Notes: generated by a model from the sequence alone, not told the origin. Shown: positions 37,685 to 47,188, counted from the first letter of the stretch. The stretch is DNA of 64,000 nt from Sulfopaludibacter sp963835555 (GCA_963835555.1 CAWIGC010000009.1:1-64000); one strand, 5' to 3'. Numbers and translations: made by a program.

Positions 37685-37792
37685 TTTGCAAAAAGAACTT
37701 TGTATTGTAAAGTAGATTCATGCGCCGAGCCTGGATGCCTGCTGACATGACGCAGCCGCCTGTTCTCGATCAGGCCTCCCGCGCGGGGTCCG
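37685..37792 (+). repeat. 5' region of the radical SAM gene duplicated at 35,569
   Basis: Full-length partner of the copy at 35,569-35,676, about 2.1 kb apart in direct orientation. The pair flanks the hicA-like gene and the enolase-superfamily gene. Confidence 0.7.
37697..37713. promoter_or_regulatory. Inverted repeat ACTTTG-N5-TAAAGT, copy 2
   Basis: Same position relative to the ATG as copy 1 (23 bases upstream); one arm base differs (G for A). Conservation in both copies while the coding part diverges suggests a protein-binding site or promoter part. Confidence 0.5.
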
Positions 37793-39222
37793 TGCAGCCG
37801 CGGTATGCACTGCTGATCAATCCCTTCTACCCAAAGGATCCGCATGCCAGCTTCGGCAAACATGTGCTGACCCCTTCGCTGGCGCTCACCAGCTTTGCCG
37901 CCACCACGCCGGAGCACTGGCAGGTGCGGTATTGGGACGAGAACCTGCTCGACGGCCGTCCGCCCTTCGATCCCCTGCCCGAGGTGGTGGGGATCACGGT
38001 ACACCTGACGTTCGCCCAGCGCGCGTTCGAACTGGCCGGCTGGTATCGCCGCCGCGGCAGCAAAGTCATTCTGGGCGGACTGCACGTGCTTTCGTGCCCG
38101 GAAGAGTGCGCCCCGCACGCCGACGCGCTGGCCCTCGGTGATGGTGTACAGCTTTGGCCGCGCATCCTGGCCGACGTCGAATCCGGCCGCCTGCAGGGGC
38201 GATACGCGGCCACGTACGAAACCGAGTATCGTGACGATCCCCCGCCCCGCCGGTCGCTGCTGCCACGCCGCAGTTTCCTGACTACCACCAGCCTGATCGC
38301 CACCCGCGGCTGCCACAACCGGTGCGGCTTCTGTTACCTGGCCACCGACGGCCTGCGCATGCCCTACCGCATGCGCGACCCCAGCCAGGTGGCCGCCGAA
38401 TTTGCCGCCGACGGCCAACCGTACGCCGTGTTCGTCGACAACAATCTCGGCTCCAACCGCGAGTATCTGCGCGCCCTCTGCCAGGCCCTGCGGCCGCTGA
38501 ACCGCATCTGGAGTGCAGCCGTTTCCATCGATGTTACCGACGATCCCTCGCTCATCCGCGCCATGGCCCTGGCGGGTTGCACCGGCGCCTTCGTGGGCCT
38601 CGAATCGCTCACCGACCAGAACCTGGCCGATGCCCACAAGAAGACCCCGAAGACCGCCGACTACGCGCGCCGCACACGCCTGTTGCACGATAACGGCATC
38701 CAGGTGAACGCTTCCTTCGTCCTGGGTTTCGATCACGATCGCGCGGAAGTCTTCGCCCATACTGCCGAATGGGTGGAGGAGAACCGCCTGGAGTGCGCCA
38801 CGTTTCATATCCTCACTCCCTATCCGGGTACGCCCCTGTTCCGGCAAATGGAATCGGAAGGCCGGCTGTTGCACCGCGATTGGAGCCTCTACGACACGGC
38901 CCACGCGGTATTCCGTCCTAAACACATGTCGCCGGAGCAACTGGAGGAGGGTTACCAGTGGATTTACCAGCGTCTCTTCTCGCGTGCCTCCATCTGGCGG
39001 CGCAGGCCGGAAGACTGGCGCGCCGTCGCGCCGTATCTGGCCATGTCGTACCTCTATAAGCGCTCCAACCGGTTGTGGCGCCTGCTCATCCGGCATCACC
39101 TGGTACACGCTGTGTGGAGCCCGCTGGTGGGGCTCACTCGGGCCCGCCACTTACGATTCCGGAAGACCCTGACTGAGCCGGCGCAGACAGACCGGGAGGT
39201 ATGTCTTACTTATCGAACATGA
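37720..39222 (+). CDS. B12-binding-domain radical SAM protein
   Basis: 500 residues. A proline-rich leader, a cobalamin-binding-like domain (RYALLINPFYPKDPHASFG, KVILGGLHVLSCPEE, DALALGDGVQLWP), then the radical SAM core with TRGCHNRCGFCYLAT (CxxxCxxC), FVDNNLGSNREYL, GAFVGLESLTDQN, and VNASFVLGFDHD. C-terminal part TPYPGTPLFRQMESEGRL and a helical tail with RLWRLLIRHHLVHAVW. Similar in layout to the 13,917 gene but clearly a different subgroup. Its last 17 bases overlap the end of the convergent rhodanese/lactamase gene. Substrate unknown. Confidence 0.85.
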   Translation: MRRAWMPADMTQPPVLDQASRAGSVQPRYALLINPFYPKDPHASFGKHVLTPSLALTSFAATTPEHWQVRYWDENLLDGRPPFDPLPEVVGITVHLTFAQRAFELAGWYRRRGSKVILGGLHVLSCPEECAPHADALALGDGVQLWPRILADVESGRLQGRYAATYETEYRDDPPPRRSLLPRRSFLTTTSLIATRGCHNRCGFCYLATDGLRMPYRMRDPSQVAAEFAADGQPYAVFVDNNLGSNREYLRALCQALRPLNRIWSAAVSIDVTDDPSLIRAMALAGCTGAFVGLESLTDQNLADAHKKTPKTADYARRTRLLHDNGIQVNASFVLGFDHDRAEVFAHTAEWVEENRLECATFHILTPYPGTPLFRQMESEGRLLHRDWSLYDTAHAVFRPKHMSPEQLEEGYQWIYQRLFSRASIWRRRPEDWRAVAPYLAMSYLYKRSNRLWRLLIRHHLVHAVWSPLVGLTRARHLRFRKTLTEPAQTDREVCLTYRT

Positions 39223-41104
39223 CGTCTGCCGCCTGGAGCGCCAACTTGCCGGGGTCCATATCCGTCCGGTTGCATAGCACAATGACGCTCAACTGGTCCG
39301 CCGGAAAGCGCTCGATAGCGGTGCCGAATCCAATAGTGCTGCCGAAGTGCCACATGCGCGGATGCGAACGGTACGGATCCAGAAACCAGCCGAAGCCGTA
39401 AGAGACGGGCTTGCCCGGCGCCAGATTGTCTCCGCCCGGAGTTGCCGGCCATTTCGCCGGCTGCCCGTTTGCCAGCGTGACCGGCGTGAGTGCCGCGCTC
39501 ATCTCGGCTTCGCTCAGCAGGGTGTGCTTCTCCAGCGCTTCGTCCCATTTGGCCAGATCCGCCAGGTTGGAATACACGCCGCCATCGCCCTGCGTGGCGG
39601 AAGTGGAACTCTGGTCCGTCTCCTCGAAGCTGCCGGCGCCCTTCGAGTGCCCGTAGGCGCGATTGGCCACGCTGTTTCCGCCCTTTACATAGAGCAGCGT
39701 CCCGTCCATGTGGAGCGGCGCGAAGATGCGCCGGCGCAGGAATTCAGCGAACGGCTCGCCCGAGACCTTCGCCACAATCAGGCCCAGCATCACATAGCCC
39801 GAATTGCTGTAATCCCAGCTTGTTCCCGGCGCGAATTTGCTGGCCGACTGGTGCTGCAACAACTCCAGCACGTCGCCGTCCTGAATCTGGTGCACCGGAC
39901 TCCAGCCGGGACCCATCAGATCCTCGTAATCCGGCAGTCCCGAAGTATGCGTCAGCAGATGCCGGATGGCGATGGCGCCGCTGTATGCGGGTAAGTCCGG
40001 AAAAATGCCGGTCAGCCTCTGGTCCAGTTGCAACTTGCCATCGTGGACCAGCAGCATCACGGCCATTGCCGTAAATTGCTTGGTGACCGACGCCAGCCGG
40101 AAGTTGGTGTGCTCATCGATGGGCGCGCGTGTCCGGGCGTCGCGAATTCCGTAGCCGCGTTGGAAGATGACGCCGCCGTGACTGCGTACCAGCACGGCCA
40201 CGCCCGGCGAGTTTTTGTCTGCCAGCAGGGAAAAGAGCGCGTCGAGTTTCCGGGCCGCGGCGGATTCCACCGGTAGATCGGGGCTCCGGCTCCAGTCCTG
40301 AAAGGAGCCATCGTATAGCCGCGCATCCTGACCCAGGTACCGCGCCACGAAATACAGCACGGTGGCCTGCTGGCCGATGTGGCAATAGGAGACGGTCAGC
40401 GGCGCTTCCCGCACCAGCTTGCGCAGTTCCTCCTCCGTTTTCAATTTGCCGTCCGCGCCCCACACGCTGTTGTAAGGCACATTGCGAGCGCCGGGAATAT
40501 GGCCGGCCCGGGGCATGCCGCCGGCGTTCGTACCGTTATAGAATTCGGGCAGACGCGCGTCCAGCAGTTGCACGCCGCCGTCTTCCAGGTGCGCGCGCAC
40601 CCATTCGGCGGTGACCACGCGCTGCGCCGGGTGCGCCGTAAACGTGGCCGCTTCCTCCTTCGCTGCCTCCGTACTGAGCGCGTGGCCGGAGTTCCGCCAC
40701 GCAGCCAGCCCGCCGTCCAGCAGCGCTGCCCGCTCCCCGGCCCCCAGAGAATCGAGCGTGAACCAGACGCGCGTCGCCGACTGCACCGAATCGGTCCCGG
40801 CATATATCACCACGCGCTTGGCATCGCCCACACCCAGGCGTCCGAAAGCTCTTTCCAGGTCGCCGGCCGGAGGCAATTCCAAACGCAAGCCGGTCGCGCC
40901 TGTCACTGAGATATCGGCCAGAGTCACCAGACGCGCACCCGGAATATGGCCGGCATCGTAATCCTTCTGCGACCCTACGTGCAGAATCACCAGCGACTCA
41001 TCGTTCAGGTGCTGCGCCAGCCAGTCAGTGGAGACGAGCACGGAGGGATTGGTAGCGGCGTCCGCCACTGCCGCGGCGAGAAAGATCAGGAAGGCACAAC
41101 GCAT
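39206..41104 (-). CDS. Exported tandem rhodanese fused to a beta-lactamase-like serine hydrolase
   Basis: 632 residues, signal peptide MRCAFLIFLAAAVADAA. Residues ~20-275 are two rhodanese domains: the first is catalytically silent (VVIYAGTDSVQSATRVW has no Cys), the second has an active-site-position Cys in VSYCHIGQQAT. From about residue 280 a class C beta-lactamase/DD-peptidase fold follows: SxxK in LASVTKQFTAMA, HTSGLPDYED, YxN in DYSNSGYVMLG, and FGSTIGFGTAIERFP as the late conserved motif. Such hydrolases act on peptidoglycan-like or ester substrates. The frame is clean across the junction, so the fusion looks real. Overlaps the radical SAM gene tail-to-tail; hemB lies just upstream, past a palindrome. 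Confidence 0.87.
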   Translation of the reverse strand: MRCAFLIFLAAAVADAATNPSVLVSTDWLAQHLNDESLVILHVGSQKDYDAGHIPGARLVTLADISVTGATGLRLELPPAGDLERAFGRLGVGDAKRVVIYAGTDSVQSATRVWFTLDSLGAGERAALLDGGLAAWRNSGHALSTEAAKEEAATFTAHPAQRVVTAEWVRAHLEDGGVQLLDARLPEFYNGTNAGGMPRAGHIPGARNVPYNSVWGADGKLKTEEELRKLVREAPLTVSYCHIGQQATVLYFVARYLGQDARLYDGSFQDWSRSPDLPVESAAARKLDALFSLLADKNSPGVAVLVRSHGGVIFQRGYGIRDARTRAPIDEHTNFRLASVTKQFTAMAVMLLVHDGKLQLDQRLTGIFPDLPAYSGAIAIRHLLTHTSGLPDYEDLMGPGWSPVHQIQDGDVLELLQHQSASKFAPGTSWDYSNSGYVMLGLIVAKVSGEPFAEFLRRRIFAPLHMDGTLLYVKGGNSVANRAYGHSKGAGSFEETDQSSTSATQGDGGVYSNLADLAKWDEALEKHTLLSEAEMSAALTPVTLANGQPAKWPATPGGDNLAPGKPVSYGFGWFLDPYRSHPRMWHFGSTIGFGTAIERFPADQLSVIVLCNRTDMDPGKLALQAADVMFDK

Positions 41105-41126
41105 CAACACTCGTCGCTCCTTTTGG

Positions 41127-41148
41127 GGACAGGCCGGGAGGCCTGTCC
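41127..41148. repeat. REP-like palindrome between hemB and the rhodanese/lactamase gene
   Basis: GGACAGGCC, four bases, GGCCTGTCC: perfect 9-base arms touching the hemB stop. No T-tract follows on the minus strand, so it is more like an intergenic palindromic repeat than a classical terminator. Compare the similar element at 54,411-54,440. Confidence 0.55.
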
Positions 41149-42158
41149 TACGCCAGCAGGCGCGCTGCCGGCTTGGCAAAGTACGTCAGAATAATGCCCG
41201 CTCCCGCGCGGGTGATGGAGGTCAGGCTTTCCATCATGGCCCGGTCGTGATCCAGCCAGCCGTTGCGCACCGCTGCCATAATCATGGAATATTCTCCGCT
41301 CACCTGGTAGGCCGCGATGGGCACATCGAACCGTTGGCGTGCCTGGTAGATCAGGTCCAGGTAGGGCATGGCCGGCTTAACCATGACCATATCGGCGCCC
41401 TCCTGCAGGTCCAGTTCGATCTCGCGCATGGCCTCGCGGCCGTTGGCCGGGTCCATCTGATAGCTGCGCCGGTCGCCGAACTGCGGTGTGGATTCCGCCG
41501 CCTCGCGAAATGGCCCGTAGAACACCGACGCGAATTTGGCGGCATATGCCAGGATGGGAATCTTCTCGTAGCCGTTGGCGTCCAGAGCCTGCCGGATAGC
41601 CCAGACGCGTCCGTCCATCATGTCCGAGGGCGCTACGATATCCGCGCCGGCACGCGCGTGCGAAAGCGCAGTCTTAGCCAGCCACTGCAAGGTGGTGTCG
41701 TTGTCCACGTCGCCGCCCTTGACGAAGCCGCAGTGCCCGTGACTGGTGTATTCGCAATTACAGACGTCGGTCATAATCAGCAGGCCGGGCACCTCCTTGC
41801 GGATCGCCCGGATGGCCCGCTGCACAATGCCCGCGTCATCATACGCTCCCGTGGCCATTTCGTCTTTGCTTTCCGGCAGACCGAACAGGATCACGCCGCC
41901 GATCCCAAGCGCCCGGATCTCGACGCATTCTTTTACTATTTCGTCGATCGACATCTGGTAGTTTGCCGGCATCGATCCGATTTCCCGCCGAATTCCCTCC
42001 CCCGGGCAGGCAAAGAGCGGCAAAATAAACTGCCCCGGATGCACCTGGGTTTCGCGGACCAGGCTTCGCAGAGATTCGGTAGCGCGCAGGCGGCGCAGGC
42101 GTTGAATTGGGAACGGCATTACCCACGATTGTAACTGTTCAAAGAGGGGGCTTGACAT
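41148..42158 (-). CDS. hemB: Porphobilinogen synthase (delta-aminolevulinic acid dehydratase)
   Basis: Condenses two 5-aminolevulinate into porphobilinogen in haem and cobalamin synthesis. 336 residues. Zinc-site cysteines lie in VCNCEYTSHGHCG. The Schiff-base lysines are in AYAAKFASVFYGPFR and in MVKPAMPYLD, and YQVSGEYSMIMAA completes the active site. I start at MSSPLFEQL (ATG 42,158), ten codons inside the open frame, since this lies close to the normal family N-terminus. Divergent from a tiny gene and serS. Confidence 0.95.
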   Translation of the reverse strand: MSSPLFEQLQSWVMPFPIQRLRRLRATESLRSLVRETQVHPGQFILPLFACPGEGIRREIGSMPANYQMSIDEIVKECVEIRALGIGGVILFGLPESKDEMATGAYDDAGIVQRAIRAIRKEVPGLLIMTDVCNCEYTSHGHCGFVKGGDVDNDTTLQWLAKTALSHARAGADIVAPSDMMDGRVWAIRQALDANGYEKIPILAYAAKFASVFYGPFREAAESTPQFGDRRSYQMDPANGREAMREIELDLQEGADMVMVKPAMPYLDLIYQARQRFDVPIAAYQVSGEYSMIMAAVRNGWLDHDRAMMESLTSITRAGAGIILTYFAKPAARLLA

Positions 42159-42200
42159 GCGCGAGCCTCCGGTTAGAATAAATTTCATCTAAGCGTTGTT

Positions 42201-42341
42201 ATGCAGACCGCTTGTGACCATACCCGCACGCAGATGATCGCCCGGAGAGACGGCGTGGACTACGTAGAGTGTCTGGATTGCCGCCAGATTTTCGAGGCTG
42301 AAGATCTTGAACCCGTGAAAGTCGAGGAAGAAGAGGAATAG
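42201..42341 (+). CDS. Small zinc-ribbon-like protein, function unknown
   Basis: 46-residue frame, too short for most gene finders. It reads MQTACDHTRTQMIARRDGVD then YVECLDCRQIFEAEDLE with a run of Glu at the end. CxH plus CxxC would make a rubredoxin/zinc-ribbon knuckle. The acidic tail and position 16 bases before serS suggest co-expression. The reading looks protein-like, with both half-sites properly spaced, so I consider it probably real; function unknown. Confidence 0.55.
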   Translation: MQTACDHTRTQMIARRDGVDYVECLDCRQIFEAEDLEPVKVEEEEE

Positions 42342-42357
42342 CCCTCCGTGCGCTAGC

Positions 42358-43641
42358 ATGGAGGGAATGCACGATCTCTCATACTTCCGGAACAATTTCG
42401 ATCGGGTGGCCGAACGGCTCGCAACGCGCAGCAATCCGCCGAGCCTCGAGCAGTTCCGCGACCTGGACCAGCGCCGCCGTACCGCCATCACGCAGACCGA
42501 GCAGTTGAAGGCTGCCGTCAATAAGGCGAGCGCCGAAATCGGACCATTGCTGCGCGAAGGCAAGGACGCTACGGCACAGCGGGAGCAGGTCCGCGTCATG
42601 AAGGCGGAGATCGCATCCCTGGATGAGCAGATGAAGGGCGCCGATGCCCAGTTTCAGGAACTGCTCACCGGCATTCCCAACATCCCGCACGAATCCGTGC
42701 CGGTGGGAAAAGACGCCGATGACAACGTAGAAGTCCGCCGCGTGGGCGAACCCCGCACTTACGATTTCGCGCCGAAACCGCACTGGGACCTGGGGGCGGA
42801 ACTGGGCATCCTGGACCTGGAACGCGCCGCCAAGATCACCGGCGCCCGCTTCGCCCTGTATTGGGGCATGGGCGCCAAACTGGAGCGCGCCCTCATCAAC
42901 TTCATGCTCGACGTGCACACCCGCGAGCATGGCTATACCGAAGTGTTGCCGCCCTTCCTGGTGAACTCCCAAAGCCTCTTCGGCACCGGCCAGCTCCCCA
43001 AATTCAAAGAGGACCTCTTTAAGTGTGAAGGTCAGGACTTCTGGCTCATCCCTACGGCCGAAGTTCCGGTCACGAACATTTACCGGGACGAGACCCTGGA
43101 CGCGGATGCCCTGCCCATCCGCCTCTGCGCCTATACTCCCTGTTTCCGCAGCGAGGCCGGCTCCTACGGGCGGGATGTCCGCGGCATCATCCGCGTGCAC
43201 CAGTTCCAGAAGGTGGAACTGGTCAAATTCACACGCCCCGAGGATAGCTACGCCGAACTGGAGAAGCTCACCGCCGATGCCGAGGACATTCTCCGCCGCC
43301 TGTGCCTGCCGTTTCGCACGGTGGTGCTGTCCACCGGCGATATGGGTTTTTCCTCCGCGAAGACCTACGATATCGAAGTGTGGCTGCCTGGACAGAACGG
43401 TTATAAAGAGATTTCCTCCTGCTCGAATTTCGAAGCCTTCCAGGCGCGCCGGGCGGGTATCCGCTTTAAAAGCGGCAAGAAATCGGAGTATGCTCATACT
43501 CTGAATGGCAGCGGCCTCGCCGTGGGACGCACCTGGGTCGCCATCGTCGAAAACTACCAGCAGAAGGACGGCACCGTTCTGGTGCCGGAAGTCCTGCGGC
43601 CCTACCTGAACGAAGAAGTGATCCGCCCGCGCAAGCTGTAA
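42358..43641 (+). CDS. serS: Seryl-tRNA synthetase
   Basis: Charges tRNA-Ser (and tRNA-Sec where present) with serine. 427 residues. The N-terminal coiled-coil arm spans residues ~30-105. Class II motifs follow: ALINFMLDVHTREHGYTEVLPPFLV (motif 1, here split), TAEVPVTNIYRDE, CFRSEAGSYGRDVRGIIRVHQF (motif 2 region) and NGSGLAVGRTWVAIVENYQ (motif 3). The start may be ATG 42,358 or 42,367 (MHDLSYFRNN), the latter closer to the family norm. Given the selenocysteine candidate at 47,213 this enzyme would also seed Sec synthesis. Confidence 0.95.
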   Translation: MEGMHDLSYFRNNFDRVAERLATRSNPPSLEQFRDLDQRRRTAITQTEQLKAAVNKASAEIGPLLREGKDATAQREQVRVMKAEIASLDEQMKGADAQFQELLTGIPNIPHESVPVGKDADDNVEVRRVGEPRTYDFAPKPHWDLGAELGILDLERAAKITGARFALYWGMGAKLERALINFMLDVHTREHGYTEVLPPFLVNSQSLFGTGQLPKFKEDLFKCEGQDFWLIPTAEVPVTNIYRDETLDADALPIRLCAYTPCFRSEAGSYGRDVRGIIRVHQFQKVELVKFTRPEDSYAELEKLTADAEDILRRLCLPFRTVVLSTGDMGFSSAKTYDIEVWLPGQNGYKEISSCSNFEAFQARRAGIRFKSGKKSEYAHTLNGSGLAVGRTWVAIVENYQQKDGTVLVPEVLRPYLNEEVIRPRKL

Positions 43642-43678
43642 GAAATCCGCGGCGGCGGGAACTAATAGTTGTGACCGC

Positions 43679-44188
43679 ATGACTACCCCGGAAAGAGAGC
43701 GGCTGTTCCTCACGCTGTTTGAGGGCCGCAGGGCTGCCCTGCAGCGCTTGTGCTACGGCTTCCTCGGCTCGCCGGAGGAAGTGGAAGATCTCTTTCAGGA
43801 GATCATGACCAATGTCTGGAACAGCCTGCCTTCGTTTCGCGCCGAATCTGCGATTCACACCTGGGTCTACCGCATCGCGGTGAACACGGCGCTGGTGTAT
43901 CGCAAGAAAATCCGGCGCGGCGAGCAACTGCCGGACCTTCCCGACGCCCGGATGGGGGCCCACCAGAACCTGGAGCAGGAAGAGCGCCTGGACGCGTTGC
44001 GGCGCGCCATCGCCGGCCTGGCCGACCAGGACCGCCTGATCGTGACACTGCTGCTGGAAGGTCTGAGTTACAAGGAAATCGCCGAGATTACCGGCCTCAC
44101 CGTCAATTACGTGGGGGTCAAGATTACGCGCATCAAGCTGGCGCTGGAACAACTCATGACGGAGGTGGTGGCCCATGGTGCGGTTTGA
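43679..44188 (+). CDS. ECF-type RNA polymerase sigma factor
   Basis: 169 residues. Region 2: ALQRLCYGFLGSPEEVEDLFQEIMTNVW-type helices (the DLFQE segment binds the -10), and FRAESAIHTWVYRIAVNTAL. Region 4: LADQDRLIVTLLLEGLSYKE with HTH IAEITGLTVNYVGVKITRIK. It overlaps the next membrane gene by 14 bases. The whole run to 47,144 looks like one operon controlling an ABC exporter. Confidence 0.9.
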   Translation: MTTPERERLFLTLFEGRRAALQRLCYGFLGSPEEVEDLFQEIMTNVWNSLPSFRAESAIHTWVYRIAVNTALVYRKKIRRGEQLPDLPDARMGAHQNLEQEERLDALRRAIAGLADQDRLIVTLLLEGLSYKEIAEITGLTVNYVGVKITRIKLALEQLMTEVVAHGAV

Positions 44189-44765
44189 AGAACTGCAGCA
44201 ATTGTGGCAGAACCAGCCGCCGCAAGCGCCCGCCGCGTTCGATGTCCGCGGGCTCACCGCGGAATTGCGCCGCTTCGGCCGGCGGCAGACGTGGATCAAC
44301 TCGCTGAAAGTGATTTTGCTCATTGCCACTTTCGTACGTATCCTGACCCGGACCCGTGAGGCGCCTCTGGGAATTGCCGGCGTGGTGCTGATGTACATCG
44401 GTCTGACTATCTACCTGGTATTCGACTGGCGCAATCAGGTCGGCATTTCGCGCCTGGATTTTTCCGCGCCGTCGGTCGCGTTTGTCCGGCAGGCGCGCGT
44501 CCGCCTGCAATATCAGTTGAATCCCATGCGCAGGGTCTTCTGGCTACTGGCGATCACGGTAGGCGGGGGCTTCAACCTTGTGTTGCTGGCCCATCCGGGC
44601 GGCCCGCTTTCCACGGTAATCGCCCGCCACCTGACCGCCACGGCACTCCCCTTCGCCGCTTACGTACTGGGGCTGAAAATCCGCGCCTTCCGCTTCCGGC
44701 GCGAATGTGGGGCCGTGATGGAACGTCTGGAAGCGCTTATCCGGACGATGGAGGAACAATCGTAA
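44175..44765 (+). CDS. Membrane protein following the ECF sigma gene, function unknown
   Basis: 196 residues with two pairs of membrane helices (LKVILLIATFVRILT, IAGVVLMYIGLTIYLVF, VFWLLAITVGGGFNLVLL, LTATALPFAAYVLGLKI). The N-terminus MVRFEELQQLWQNQPPQ resembles the opening of many acidobacterial proteins placed right after ECF factors, so an anti-sigma role is plausible, but there is no zinc motif. Starts inside the sigma gene; ends on the permease start codon. Confidence 0.65.
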   Translation: MVRFEELQQLWQNQPPQAPAAFDVRGLTAELRRFGRRQTWINSLKVILLIATFVRILTRTREAPLGIAGVVLMYIGLTIYLVFDWRNQVGISRLDFSAPSVAFVRQARVRLQYQLNPMRRVFWLLAITVGGGFNLVLLAHPGGPLSTVIARHLTATALPFAAYVLGLKIRAFRFRRECGAVMERLEALIRTMEEQS

Positions 44766-46362
44766 TGAACCTGCACAACGTGGGTCTCCTGATCCGCCTC
44801 CGCTACAAACTGATGTGGGCCAAAACGCGTTCGCGCAACGGCAAGATCGCGCTGTTCGTGGTAGGGTATCTGTTCCTTGTCCTGGTTCTTATCCTTGTGG
44901 CCGCGGGCGGACTCGGGGCCGCCATTCTCGCCGTCCGGTCGGGTAAGGCGGAACTGGTGGCGCAGGCCGTATTGGGCGCTCTTTATGTGGAAGCGGTGTT
45001 TGCCAGCGTGATGCTGGGCTTTGGAATGGGCGCGGTGTTTACCGATGGGGAACTACGCCGCTATCCTCTTACCTTGCGGGAGCGCCGCATCACGCGCCAC
45101 CTGATCGGTATCGCCGATCCCTTCTGGTTTCTGATCCTGGCCCTGGAACTGGGGATGGGCATCGGGCTGTGCGTCCTGGCAGACTGCAACATCGTGCTGG
45201 TGGTGGCCGCCATCCTGCTGCTGTTTCTCTCCAACTATCTGCTGGCCCGCGTAATCAGTCTGGCCATCGAACGGGTGGCCAGCCGCAAATCGGGATCGGC
45301 CGTCCTGATGGTGCTGGTGATGTGCCTGGCCTTCCTGCCTGGTGTGCTCGCGCCCGCCCTGGCGAAGAACAAGACCAACCTGGTGGAACTGCTGGCAGTG
45401 CTGCGGTGGACGCCGCCCTTCGGCGCCGCGGCCGCCATGACCCAACCCGCCCCCGCGGCACTATCCGGGCTGGCCCTGGTGGCCGTCTGGCTGCTCGGTT
45501 TCGCGGCCCTCCTGGCCTACATGGAGCAGTGGCGCCCACGAACGCAGACCGTTCAGGGCGGCGCCCTGCAATGGGACAGCGTTTTCGACCAGGTGGGCGC
45601 TTTCTTCGGCCCGCGAAACGGACCCCTGGTGGCGTTCTGGCTGCGCTTCTATGTGCGCAACAATCGCTTCCGCGCCCTGTATGGCCTCTCCCTGCCGCTG
45701 GTCGCGTTCCTGGCCTTCAACTTCCGCGGCGGTTTCGCTAAACATGCCGCCGCGGCCCCGGTGGATCCCAATAGTTTGTTTGTCGCCGCTCTGGGCGCCA
45801 TCTTCACTATTTCGTTCTTCGGCGTGTCCCGGTTTGCCGTAAATCAGTACGGTTATGCCGGCGGCGCTTTCCGGCGCTTCTTTCTGCTGCCCACGGACCC
45901 TGCCGCCAGCATGCGCGCAGGCAGTTACGCTTCCATGTTGGTAGGCAGCGTACTGATTCCAGTGGGCCTGCTGCTGTGGATTCCCTTTGGCGGACCGTTC
46001 GACGCGCGGAAGCTGGTGATGCTCGCGTGCAGCGCCAGCACCGGCCTTTTCCTGATGAATGGCGCCGGGCTGTGGGTCACACTCTACAATCCGCGCAAGG
46101 GCAGTTACACCGCCGCCATGGGCAACGACATGTCACTCATGGGCAACATCGTGGTGATCGTGGGCATGCTGGGGGCGCTGTTTACGCCGCAGATTCTGGC
46201 CGCGTCCTGCCGGCCGCCGTCTCGCCGGCGAACTGGTGGGACATGCTGCCGCTGGCCGGGGCGGCATTCCTCTTTTACGTCGTCTCGCTGCGCGCTACCA
46301 CTACCCTGTTCATCAGCAAACGCGAAGACCTGCTGGCCGTGGTGGAAGGAAGAGTCAAATAA
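44765..46362 (+). CDS. ABC transporter permease (ABC-2-like)
   Basis: About 532 residues with roughly ten to twelve hydrophobic helices, for example FVVGYLFLVLVLILVAAGGL, AVFASVMLGFGMGAVF, FLILALELGMGIGLCVLADC and GLFLMNGAGLWVTLYN. Cytoplasmic loops carry basic residues. A frameshift near 46,200 moves the last ~50 residues (NWWDMLPLAGAAFLFYVVSL) into another frame. It is followed immediately by the ATPase gene. Substrate unknown; large permeases of this shape are exporters of peptides, lipids or antibiotics. Confidence 0.82.
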
Positions 46363-47144
46363 ATGAATCCGCAAGCCGACGCCATTCGCGTCACCAACCT
46401 CGTGAAAAAGTATGGCCAGACGCTGGCCGTGGAGAACCTCTCGCTGAACGTGCGCGCCGGCGCCATGTTCGGATTCCTGGGGCCCAACGGCTCCGGCAAG
46501 AGCACCACCATCGGATGCCTCACCGGACTGCTCGACCCCAGCGGCGGCACGGTCGAGATTCTGGGCCAGCCCTTCACCACCGAGAGCGCCGATCTCAAGC
46601 GGCGCATGGGCGTCATGCCGGAAACCCTCGGCCTGTTCGATCCGCTGTACGCGCACGAGTTCCTGGCGCTTCGTCGGGCGCATGTTCGGGCTCGATGAAG
46701 CCGTCACCCGCAAGCGCGTCACCGAACTGCTGGCCGCGCTCGAACTGACCGACACCTCTAAGACGCTCTCGGAGTACTCCACCGGCATGCGCAAGCGCGT
46801 GGCCTTCGCCGCCGCCGTGATCCACTCCCCGGAGGTCCTGTTCCTGGACGAACCCTTCGAGAGCATCGACCCGGCCGGCGTGGCGCTGATGAAGCAGTGG
46901 CTGCGCCGCTTCACCGAACAGGGCCGCACGGTGTTCATCACCAGCCACGTGCTGGAGACCGTGGAGCGCCTGTGCACCGAGGTGGCCATCATCACCAAGC
47001 CCGGCAAGCTGGTCTGGCAGGGCGATATCACCGTGCTGGCGAACGAGGGCGCCATCCAGTACGACGGCCAGGAATTCCGCGCGCTGGAGCCGCTGTTCCT
47101 GCATCTTGACCGGCGAACGCTACACCGATTTAAACTGGCTGTAG
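46363..47144 (+). CDS. ABC transporter ATP-binding protein
   Basis: About 260 residues. Walker A LGPNGSGKSTTIG, signature EYSTGMRKRV (YSTGM in place of LSGGQ), Walker B PEVLFLDEPFESID, switch His in VFITSHVLETVE. Two frameshifts: near 46,675 (between YAHEFLA and the GRMFGLDEAV segment) and near 47,105, after which the natural end TGERYTDLNWL and TAG at 47,142 appear. Without the second shift the frame would run on into the next gene. Works with the permease directly upstream. Confidence 0.87.
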
Positions 47145-47188
47145 GACAGAACTCCCGGTCTGTCCTCCCCGAAATGGGAAACTCGTAT

